Source: Robiginitomaculum sp. (GTDB lineage: Bacteria; Pseudomonadota; Alphaproteobacteria; Caulobacterales; Maricaulaceae). From it: 9,657 bases of DNA. The DNA is taken from the NCBI GenBank assembly GCA_002733385.1, contig NVVO01000012.1:1-9657 (forward strand), written 5' to 3'. Of this stretch, positions 1 to 5,366 are shown piece after piece (position 1 is the stretch's first letter; each line of letters starts with the position of its first letter). The notes below the pieces were generated by a model that worked only from the letters and a program-made list of their open reading frames with translations, was not told the origin of the DNA and made no database searches. Both the position numbers and the translations under genes were made by a program.

Positions 1-98
1 CCTATTGGAAAAATAGACAAGAAATGGAAACCGACCAGATGATACAAAGTGTAGCTTAAAAAACGTCGAAAACTGTCCAATTAATGGGGACCACCTCA
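1..98 (+). mobile_element. Right end of a probable IS3-family insertion sequence (partial)
   Basis: Positions 74-98 look like an IS3-family terminal inverted repeat. Read inward from position 98 on the minus strand it begins TGAGGTGGTCCCCA and continues to TTGGACAG, with the 5'-TG...CA-3' ends usual for this family. A short open frame that looks like a transposase tail (3-59) stops 15 bp before it, which is the normal layout at the right end of an IS3 element. The rest of the element lies outside the window, so the matching left end and target duplication cannot be checked. The assignment rests on resemblance to the family, not on a database match. Confidence 0.5.
3..59 (+). CDS. C-terminal tail of a possible IS3 OrfB transposase (partial)
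   Basis: An open frame enters from the left edge and reads YWKNRQEMETDQMIQSVA before a TAA at 57-59. Its only support is its position, just inside a probable IS3 terminal repeat at 74-98, and a charged, Trp-containing tail of the kind seen at the ends of OrfB integrase-type transposases. The catalytic DDE region is not in the window. Eighteen residues are too few for a firm family call, and the frame could be chance. Confidence 0.35.
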   Translation, partial: YWKNRQEMETDQMIQSVA

Positions 99-228
99 AA
101 ATACGCACCAGAAGAAATACTGAAATAAATCATGCAATGTCACACCTTTTGCGGGCGGCATTACAGGCCCCATCTACCCCCTAAACAAAACCAGTCGTAT
201 GGCGGGAATACTGGCGGCCCGTATTGGT

Positions 229-255
229 AAAATAAAACGTGTTTGGCCCGCAAAC
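229..255 (-). terminator. Weak intrinsic terminator after the DUF4386 gene
   Basis: On the minus strand, 22 bp after the stop codon, GTTTG (255-251) and CAAAC (245-241) pair around a 5-base loop. After three intervening bases comes the T-rich tract TTTTATTTT (237-229). The stem is only 5 bp, so it is a modest candidate. It is placed correctly to end the 277-975 transcript. Confidence 0.3.
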
Positions 256-276
256 GGGTATTTCTTAGGTCTGGAC

Positions 277-975
277 TTAAGTTTGGCGCACACCTTTAAT
301 ACTAAGGTATAAACCTGTCGAAACTAGCGCGATAAGATTGGCGACTATGAATACGGCCGTAAGCCCGTTGTGGCCGAGAGCCGGGATAAAATCGCGTCCG
401 ACAATCATCACGACGACAAATAACGACGCGAATAGCCCCCATCCAGCTATTATCTTAGGGATTAGGCCTGATTTGAGCAGCAAATAAAAGAAGCCCGCAT
501 TAGCCGCAGATGACAGAACCAAGCCGAGATGGAAGCTGGTATAATCCGATGTTGCTTGCAGACGCGTGAGCATCAGACGCCCGGATGCGTCGGTGAGCGT
601 AGTGTATGCTGCATTGCCAGCGATCTGAGCAGCATTCATGGCAAATACCGCGCCCAGTAAAATCAAGATAGAGGCCGCAAGACTGACAAACAAACTCCAC
701 CCGGCTAACAATGGCCCGGTGTTGCGCAGCAAAAGATAAAACCCGACACTGACCAGCGCGCCTAAGCCAAACAAAAACACGCCCATATAAGCCTTCGCCC
801 GCAACCGCGTCTCGGCTGCCAGCATGTTCTCGGCCGTCGCCGCAATATCGGCCGACATATTTATGTCAATGCCTTGAGCGATGAATACGGCCCCCAAAAT
901 ACCAAAACCAATTGTGGCCAATAAAGCCCACCCAACACACCGCGCCACACCCTGCATATCCAAATTCTCAACCAT
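277..975 (-). CDS. DUF4386-family integral membrane protein
   Basis: A 232-residue hydrophobic protein with about six predicted membrane segments, near residues 11-34, 62-83, 89-112, 148-168, 174-193 and 204-225. The spacing, the LRNTGPLLAGW stretch after segment 2 and the GLIPKIIAGWGLFASL stretch leading into segment 5 match DUF4386 proteins, which are of this length and have no established biochemical role. The start at 975 is chosen because GGAGGA lies 8 bases upstream of that ATG. The more upstream in-frame ATGs at 993 and 981 precede or crowd this ribosome-binding site. A sigma70-like promoter at 1011-1039 fits a monocistronic gene. The family call is fairly sure; the function is unknown. 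Confidence 0.8.
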   Translation of the reverse strand: MVENLDMQGVARCVGWALLATIGFGILGAVFIAQGIDINMSADIAATAENMLAAETRLRAKAYMGVFLFGLGALVSVGFYLLLRNTGPLLAGWSLFVSLAASILILLGAVFAMNAAQIAGNAAYTTLTDASGRLMLTRLQATSDYTSFHLGLVLSSAANAGFFYLLLKSGLIPKIIAGWGLFASLFVVVMIVGRDFIPALGHNGLTAVFIVANLIALVSTGLYLSIKGVRQT

Positions 976-1010
976 TTGCATTCTCCTCCGCATAAAGCAT
1001 AATTTGCGGT

Positions 1011-1039
1011 ATGATACACTATTTTATCGGTAAAGGCAA
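1011..1039 (-). promoter_or_regulatory. Sigma70-type promoter for the DUF4386 gene
   Basis: On the minus strand, TTGCCT (1039-1034) is separated by exactly 17 bases from TATCAT (1016-1011), giving 4/6 and 5/6 matches to the -35 and -10 consensus. Transcription would begin near 1004, leaving a leader of about 29 nt that contains the GGAGGA ribosome-binding site of the gene starting at 975. Confidence 0.5.
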
Positions 1040-1134
1040 ATGTTTTATTGTTTATCGCGATGAACTTGAGGCGCGATATACTAATGACATGTCCCATGTA
1101 ATAGGGTTTTCGGCAGGTTTATTCTTGGGGCACG

Positions 1135-1188
1135 AAACATCCCTCCCTCACCGACACCCCCGGCTTTCGCCAGTGTGAGCGGGGTTTG
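1135..1188. repeat. Dispersed hairpin repeat A, copy 1
   Basis: A 54 bp element nearly identical to 2577-2629 in the same orientation (one inserted C and a few substitutions). Its core (1160-1173) reads CTGGCGAAAGCCGG on the minus strand, a hairpin with a GAAA tetraloop. The T that replaces the C of copy 2 still pairs as U-G in minus-strand RNA, whereas the plus-strand RNA would carry a C-A mismatch. Cores of the CCGGCGAAAGCCGG type are common in alphaproteobacterial intergenic repeats. This copy sits between the end of the SLOG gene and the promoter of the DUF4386 gene. Confidence 0.75.
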
Positions 1189-1251
1189 GGGGGCGGGTTT
1201 ATCCTGCATTGCGGACGTTAGAAAATGGAAAATTTCCTATTAAAAAGCCTG

Positions 1252-1809
1252 CTAGGCAAACATTGATAATTGCTGTGGATCCAAATCTTCAATTTTATCG
1301 AACAGTTTTATTTTTTGATTTGCTTTAGTGACTGAATGCTCAGACATACACTTCGTTAATTCTCTTAAATCTGATACAGTAGTGATTTTTCTGAACTCTT
1401 TTATTTTATTGATAAAAACTACCGACTTTTTGTCTTGTTTTAAAAGCTCAATAACATTGCTTAAAGTCCCGGTGCTCTTAGCATCCCAAACCATCAAGCC
1501 AAAATCTGCGTCCACTGACATTTTTAAATCTTTCGCAGTAAAATATGCTCTCGACCCAGCACTGGCATTCGGGTGTATTATGCAAACAGGCCAGCCACCT
1601 ATGTTATTGCGAGGCTGGTCGCCGCTACAATAAACAACCACATTTGAAAAATCGTTTTCATGTAGGTAAGTTTGAATTGACGTATCGGCGCCTTTAGCAT
1701 CCCCAACAACAATTTTGTTGTTAGACGAAATTATATTATCAATTCTATTTTTAACCTGTATATCAAGATTTTTGATCCTAATTGATCCTGCAATAAAAAT
1801 TGTAGCCAT
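1252..1809 (-). CDS. SLOG/DprA-like nucleotide-binding protein, second gene of PRTase-SLOG pair
   Basis: 185 residues. The N-terminal half has features of a Rossmann-like SLOG fold: a first strand ending in the turn IFIAGSIR (5-11), VVGDAKGAD (34-42), CSGDQPRNNIGGWPV (61-75) and the late motif GLMVWDAKSTGTLSNV (104-119), which corresponds to the glycine/threonine nucleotide-binding loop of the superfamily. The C-terminal 45 residues are charged and end in DPQQLSMFA, which contains a pentapeptide like the bacterial sliding-clamp-binding motif. The start at 1809 is chosen because GGAAG lies 8 bases upstream and it begins 4 bp after the upstream stop; the longer frame from 1839 would overlap the phosphoribosyltransferase gene. 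The gene is much more AT-rich than trxB or aroG and ends in TAG. Tight spacing implies co-transcription with the PRTase gene. SLOG proteins bind or process nucleotides in signalling and conflict systems; the substrate here is unknown. Confidence 0.7.
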   Translation of the reverse strand: MATIFIAGSIRIKNLDIQVKNRIDNIISSNNKIVVGDAKGADTSIQTYLHENDFSNVVVYCSGDQPRNNIGGWPVCIIHPNASAGSRAYFTAKDLKMSVDADFGLMVWDAKSTGTLSNVIELLKQDKKSVVFINKIKEFRKITTVSDLRELTKCMSEHSVTKANQKIKLFDKIEDLDPQQLSMFA

Positions 1810-1813
1810 GTTT

Positions 1814-2395
1814 TTACTTCCAAGTGAATGTTGCAACAAAAATTGGCTTGATTTTAGGATAACCTTTTAATGCACTGCAGGCTACCTCTAATGTTGCACC
1901 AGTGTCATAAAGGTCGTCGATTATCAGTACGTTCCAAGGGCCATTCCCTTTTATATTATCAGTAACAGTAAAAGAATTTTCTAGAGCGTCAATTTTTGCA
2001 TTTTTACCGCTAATATTTTTCAATCCTGTATTATTAGTAGTTTTAGTAAGGATGTTATTAAATACAGGGATATCAGACATTGTACCAATGGCGTCTGTTA
2101 GTTCTAAAACGGGCTACCTTGACCGACGAGTAGAAGGTGGCGCGGGTATCAATAGTCCAATATTTCTAAATTTTGGCAACACGGTACTGACGAACTCTGC
2201 TGCCAAAGGTTGAACCTGCTCCCAATCTTGTTGATATTTTAATTGGTAAATGGCTTCACCAATTTCAGTTCTCGTTGTGTCAAATGTCATACGACCATAT
2301 TCATTATATCCAGTTAGAACACTACGAATGGTGTGTTTATCTAGGGAAAAACCTAAATCCCAATTCCCCTCAATTTTCCTTATGTTGTTTTCCAT
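1814..2395 (-). pseudogene. ComF-like phosphoribosyltransferase gene with an in-frame amber codon
   Basis: One reading frame runs from ATG at 2395 to TAA at 1814 and is interrupted only by TAG at 2116-2114 (codon 94). Readthrough would give about 193 residues. The N-terminal part has WDLGFSLDKHT (12-22), TGYNEYGRMTFDTTRTE (28-44), and IPAPPSTRRSR just before the stop. The C-terminal part has the phosphoribosyl-diphosphate loop VLIIDDLYDTGAT (156-168), with D160/D161 and the T165-G166-A167-T168 phosphate-binding turn, typical of type I phosphoribosyltransferases. After the stop the frame continues PVLEL; relatives usually have Gln-Pro-Val here, so the stop looks like CAG changed to TAG. The truncated 93-residue product would lack the PRPP loop. 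The downstream ATG at 2080 has no Shine-Dalgarno sequence. Both fragments are AT-rich. The family call is good; whether the gene is dead, suppressed or a sequencing error is open. Confidence 0.75.
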
Positions 2396-2409
2396 GTAAT
2401 TCGTCCATG

Positions 2410-2439
2410 ATTATAATAAATATTACAGTGCCCTCACAA
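2410..2439 (-). promoter_or_regulatory. Promoter of the PRTase-SLOG cassette
   Basis: On the minus strand, TTGTGA (2439-2434) and a perfect TATAAT (2415-2410) are separated by 18 bases. Transcription would start near 2403, only about 8 nt before the ATG at 2395, so the mRNA would be almost leaderless. No good Shine-Dalgarno sequence is visible before that ATG. The surrounding DNA is AT-rich, which makes chance -10 boxes more likely; a second TATAAT at 2496-2491 lacks a -35 partner. Confidence 0.45.
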
Positions 2440-2523
2440 ATAAGACTTTATTAGCCCCTGATATATAGGTGTAAAAACTGTGTTTGCAATATTATAGATT
2501 GTATATTTCTATAAATTCCTAAC

Positions 2524-2570
2524 GCCCCCTCCTGCCCCCACAGCAGAAATGCCATAGCCACTTGCCTTTG
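2524..2570. repeat. Dispersed repeat B, copy 1
   Basis: A 47 bp segment matching 3130-3176 at 45 of 47 positions, in the same orientation. It is followed after 6 bp by repeat A copy 2, so the two form a composite unit (2524-2629). It lies between the promoter of the PRTase gene and the lysine-rich small gene, outside any credible coding sequence. Confidence 0.8.
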
Positions 2571-2576
2571 GGGGCA

Positions 2577-2629
2577 AAACATCCCTCCCTCACCGACACC
2601 CCGGCTTTCGCCGGTGTGAACGGGATTTG
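2577..2629. repeat. Dispersed hairpin repeat A, copy 2
   Basis: A 53 bp partner of 1135-1188 in the same orientation. Its core at 2601-2614 is the perfect palindrome CCGGC-TTTC-GCCGG, which reads with a GAAA tetraloop on the minus strand. Outside the core, ACA/TGT can pair past a two-base bulge. Together with copy 1 it brackets the AT-rich PRTase-SLOG cassette. Confidence 0.75.
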
Positions 2630-2650
2630 AGGTGTTTGCGTCTCCCCAAA

Positions 2651-2685
2651 AGCGGACATAAAGTTCAATACTTTTCATGTCCGCT
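2651..2685 (-). terminator. Long inverted repeat, possible terminator of the small basic gene
   Basis: AGCGGACAT (2651-2659) and ATGTCCGCT (2677-2685) are perfect 9-base inverted repeats. The stem continues inward with AAAGT/ACTTT (2660-2664 and 2670-2674) after a 2-base bulge, giving about 14 bp around a 5-base loop. On the minus strand it is followed by only four T residues and then GGGG, so termination would be weak. It starts about 60 bp after the stop of the gene at 2747-2869. It could instead be a remnant of another dispersed palindrome or a protein-binding site. Confidence 0.4.
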
Positions 2686-2746
2686 ATAGTGAGGTTTTGG
2701 GTATCTTTGTATGTGTAGCGTTAAGTGTTTGCATCCCTACAATACG

Positions 2747-2869
2747 TTAGATCATTTTCTTTCCGGCGATTGTCGTTCCGGCTTTATTTGAGGGTGCAGA
2801 CGCGTTGGTTTTAAGTTTTTCTTTTTTCGGTTTCTTTGTTTCTTTGCGTGAATTCTTACCTTTGGCCAT
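2747..2869 (-). CDS. Small lysine-rich protein of 40 residues
   Basis: A 40-codon frame from ATG (2869) to TAA (2747), beginning MAKGKNSRKETKKPKKEK and ending NKAGTTIAGKKMI. It contains 13 Lys, has no Cys, no Trp and no hydrophobic segment, and is expected to be disordered, cytosolic and strongly basic. The opening resembles short conserved hypothetical proteins I recall from proteobacteria with KGKNSRKE-like starts; this is memory, not a search. The ribosome-binding site is weak (AGAAAG about 9 bases upstream). The gene is divergent from trxB, and an inverted repeat lies downstream at 2651-2685. A nucleic-acid-binding role would fit the charge but is only a guess. Confidence 0.55.
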   Translation of the reverse strand: MAKGKNSRKETKKPKKEKLKTNASAPSNKAGTTIAGKKMI

Positions 2870-3221
2870 GGTCTATCTTTCTGAAAGGCCGCACCCGTGA
2901 CACGCACAATAACGCGCTGTGAGTTACAATTCCCAAAATTTGGCAATTTGAGCGGAATGAAGATGATCAACTATTTCGCATGAAAAGCAAGGCACAAAAT
3001 CAGGCGCTCAAAATGCCTCTAAGTTAGCTCATGATGCTCTAGGTGACAAATATAAACCGGGATAAGACAAACCAAGCCGTACCGCTTGTGATGGGCGGGG
3101 CGCTTTCGTGGGTATCTCATAATTTTTAAGCCCCCTCCTCCCCCCAAAGCAGAAATGCCATAGCCACTTGCCTTTGCCCCGCACGCACCTTACCTAGTGT
3201 AAAACCAAATAGAGAATTTTT
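2870..3221. other. Divergent intergenic region before trxB
   Basis: 352 bp between the small basic gene (minus) and trxB (plus). It holds repeat B copy 2 (3130-3176), ending 45 bp before the trxB ATG, and an open plus-strand tail without a start codon at 2967-3065 that reads like the end of a small protein. I found no convincing -35/-10 pair for either divergent gene. A CATAAT at 3118-3123 has no -35 partner at a suitable distance. Confidence 0.6.
3130..3176. repeat. Dispersed repeat B, copy 2
   Basis: 47 bp differing from copy 1 (2524-2570) at two positions. Unlike copy 1 it is not followed by repeat A; the sequence runs straight into the trxB leader. It may therefore be transcribed as part of the trxB 5' untranslated region if the promoter lies upstream. 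Confidence 0.8.
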
Positions 3222-4196
3222 ATGCCCGATACAGTACAAGAAACACTCCATCACAAAGTTATTATTATTGGTTCTGGCCCAGCTGGATATACAGCTGCGG
3301 TTTATGCGGCTCGCGCCATGTTGGAGCCGGCTATTATTGCTGGTATGCAACCGGGTGGTCAGTTGACCATTACCACAGATGTTGAAAATTACCCCGGATT
3401 TCCGTCCATTCAAGGCCCGGAACTTATGGAACATTTCAAGACCCATGCGCTTAAATTTGGCACCAAAATCTATGATGATTTGATCGTTGACGTGGATTTC
3501 ACCAAACGACCTTTCACCATGAAGGGCGACGGCGGCACGACTTATACGGCAGACGCGGTGATCATTGCTACTGGGGCGCAAGCCAAATGGCTGGGGCTAC
3601 CGTCCGAAGACAAGTTTCAAGGGTTTGGTGTATCCGCCTGTGCCACTTGCGACGGTTTTTTTTACCGGGACAAAGAAGTTATCGTCGTCGGCGGCGGCAA
3701 TACGGCGGTCGAGGAAGCTTTGTTTTTGACCAATTTCGCCTCCAAGGTGACATTGGTGCACAGGCGCGACGAACTGCGTTCAGAGAAAATTTTGCAAAAC
3801 CGTTTGTTTGCCAATCCCAAGATCGAAATCCTGTGGGACACCACATTGGTGGAAATCCTCGGTGACGACATGCCCAAAGGCGTCACGGCGGCCAAGTTGA
3901 AAAACCTGAAAACCGACGAGGTTTACGACCTGCCGGTTCACGGCGTGTTTATTGCCATCGGCCATAAACCGTCCACGCAAGTGTTCAAAGGCCATGTGCA
4001 GATGAACGGCGGCGGTTATATTTACACCGCCCCTGACAGCACTGCCACCAATATCCCCGGCGTATTTGCCACGGGGGATGTTAGCGACGAAATATTTCGC
4101 CAAGCTGTGACCGCCGCCGGGCTGGGCTGTATGGGGGCGCTAGAGGCTGAAAAATGGCTCACGGAAAACCCACCAAACGCGGAGAAAAAAGCTTAA
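3222..4196 (+). CDS. trxB: Thioredoxin reductase (NADPH)
   Basis: A 324-residue FAD flavoprotein that passes electrons from NADPH to thioredoxin in the cytosol. The FAD-binding loop GSGPAGYTAA is at 17-26 and the GMQPGGQLTITTDVENYPGF region at 41-60. The redox-active CATC disulfide is at C140/C143, followed by D144. The NADPH-binding motif VVGGGNTAVEEA is at 155-166 with the phosphate-contacting HRRDELRS at 180-187. The C-terminal FAD motif ATGDV and RQAVTAAGLG lie at 283-302. Length and motif order match bacterial low-molecular-weight TrxB. An AGAG sequence 7 bases before the ATG supports the start. The stop TAA abuts the ATG of the LysR gene, so the two are probably one operon. Confidence 0.96.
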   Translation: MPDTVQETLHHKVIIIGSGPAGYTAAVYAARAMLEPAIIAGMQPGGQLTITTDVENYPGFPSIQGPELMEHFKTHALKFGTKIYDDLIVDVDFTKRPFTMKGDGGTTYTADAVIIATGAQAKWLGLPSEDKFQGFGVSACATCDGFFYRDKEVIVVGGGNTAVEEALFLTNFASKVTLVHRRDELRSEKILQNRLFANPKIEILWDTTLVEILGDDMPKGVTAAKLKNLKTDEVYDLPVHGVFIAIGHKPSTQVFKGHVQMNGGGYIYTAPDSTATNIPGVFATGDVSDEIFRQAVTAAGLGCMGALEAEKWLTENPPNAEKKA

Positions 4197-5105
4197 ATGC
4201 CTGATACACTAGACTGGGATAAACTGAAAACTTTTCATGCGGCGGCGGACACCGGTTCATTGACGGCGGCGGCCAACCGCTTGCGGATTTCCCAATCCGC
4301 CGTGTCGCGGCAAATTTCCGCGCTAGAGCAGCAATTAGGCGCACCGCTGTTTCACCGCCATGCTCGCGGCCTGACCAAGACAGAGCAAGGTCGCATCTTG
4401 TTCAAAGCCGCGCAGGGTATGGCCCACCAGGCGGCTTTGGCCCAAGCCAATGTCCTGGATTCTCAAGAAAAGCCCCAAGGCATATTGCGCGTCTCGACCC
4501 CTATCTCATTAGGGTCTAACTGGCTGATTTCTTTATTGCCGGAATTTATAAAAACCTATCCTCTTATCCATATTCAGCTTGTCCTGGAAGACGAAGAACA
4601 TGATTTGTCAACCTTTGAAGTGGACTGCGCCCTGCGCCCATGGCCCTCAACCCAGGGCGATGTGATTGAGCGCAAATTAGGGACGATTTCCCAGAGCCTT
4701 TACGCCTCCCATAATTATCTGGCCACACACGGCGCCCCGACAAACGTGCATGATCTGGATAATCACGACATCGTTGCTTTCGGCGATATGGTGCCAGGCC
4801 GGCTCAACAGTGCCAATTGGGTGCTGGAGTTGGGCCGGGCCGAAAACAATCCGCGCACCCCGATTTTAGCGGTCAATAATTTACACGGCATTATGCGGGC
4901 CGCAGAGGCTGATCTGGGGATTGTTGGTATTCCGGATTATATGGTGGCCATGTCCAGACGGCTGGTGCGGGTATTGCCACAAATTAGCGGGCAACCATTT
5001 GACATTTATTTCGTCTACCCCACGGAGCTACGCGGTTCAACCCGGGCCAAAGTATTTCGCGAATTTTTATTGCGGGCCGCAAAAAAATGGCACCGGCCAA
5101 TCTAG
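4197..5105 (+). CDS. LysR-family transcriptional regulator, coupled to trxB
   Basis: 302 residues. An N-terminal winged helix-turn-helix (about 6-64) contains GSLTAAANRLRISQSAVSRQI at 20-40, followed by the linker helix EQQLGAPLFHRHARG (44-58). Residues about 93-295 form the two-lobed effector-binding domain, with LRVSTPISLG, a V-D-C-A-L-R-P segment at 142-148 and GIVGIPDYMV at 241-250. The ATG directly follows the trxB TAA, with GGAG inside the end of trxB 12 bases upstream, suggesting translational coupling. In several alphaproteobacteria a LysR regulator of the LsrB type lies beside trxB and responds to oxidative stress; I recall this only generally. The protein has one cysteine (C144), so an intramolecular disulfide switch is not possible. 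The gene ends in TAG. Target genes are unknown. Confidence 0.9.
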   Translation: MPDTLDWDKLKTFHAAADTGSLTAAANRLRISQSAVSRQISALEQQLGAPLFHRHARGLTKTEQGRILFKAAQGMAHQAALAQANVLDSQEKPQGILRVSTPISLGSNWLISLLPEFIKTYPLIHIQLVLEDEEHDLSTFEVDCALRPWPSTQGDVIERKLGTISQSLYASHNYLATHGAPTNVHDLDNHDIVAFGDMVPGRLNSANWVLELGRAENNPRTPILAVNNLHGIMRAAEADLGIVGIPDYMVAMSRRLVRVLPQISGQPFDIYFVYPTELRGSTRAKVFREFLLRAAKKWHRPI

Positions 5106-5128
5106 ACATGCAATTACGCATAGCAGGT

Positions 5129-5157
5129 GTGACAATTTGGCACTGCACATTTATGAA
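5129..5157 (+). promoter_or_regulatory. Possible promoter in the gap after the LysR gene
   Basis: GTGACA (5129-5134) and TATGAA (5152-5157) are 17 bases apart, matching 5/6 and 4/6 of the sigma70 consensus. No gene with a convincing ribosome-binding site begins between it and the terminator at 5258-5291, so if active it would make an RNA of about 130 nt. Confidence 0.25.
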
Positions 5158-5257
5158 AATACACCCTATATATTGGTTATCGAATAGTTGATGCGTCCCC
5201 TGCGTCATATTCGACCACCGCATACAGTTCCTCCCCGAATAGTATTGCGAAGACTTG

Positions 5258-5291
5258 GCCGGATTTTCACATGAAAATCCGGCTTTTTTTT
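5258..5291 (+). terminator. Strong intrinsic terminator
   Basis: A perfect 11 bp stem, GCCGGATTTTC (5258-5268) and GAAAATCCGGC (5273-5283), encloses the loop ACAT and is followed at once by eight T residues (5284-5291). It lies about 150 bp after the LysR stop codon and about 75 bp before the histidine kinase. It separates those two transcription units and most simply ends the trxB-lysR operon. The run of A residues on the opposite side of the stem is too short to make it clearly bidirectional. Confidence 0.92.
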
Positions 5292-5366
5292 GCCCTCCAC
5301 TGTCTCAAAACGACTTTAACACAAACTTCTATTAACACTCTGCCCGTATATTGACGAAATATTGGC

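Noticed and set aside
1242..1257. Short GCCT/AGGC hairpin followed by five T on the minus strand at the end of the SLOG gene
   Set aside because: A 4 bp stem overlapping the stop codon is too weak to call as a terminator.
2451..2678. Minus-strand frame containing RQVAMAFLLWG, found again in a frame at 3126-3581
   Set aside because: The shared peptide comes from the two copies of intergenic repeat B read in the same direction; the rest of the two frames is unrelated and has no ribosome-binding site.
4197..4211. trxB and lysR both begin MPDT with nearly the same first 15 bases
   Set aside because: The similarity stops after about five codons and there is no flanking repeat, so coincidence or shared start-codon context is the simpler reading.
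5189..5273. 27-codon Arg/Pro-rich frame ending in the terminator loop
   Set aside because: No ribosome-binding site, no recognisable sequence, and overlap with a terminator stem; likely chance.
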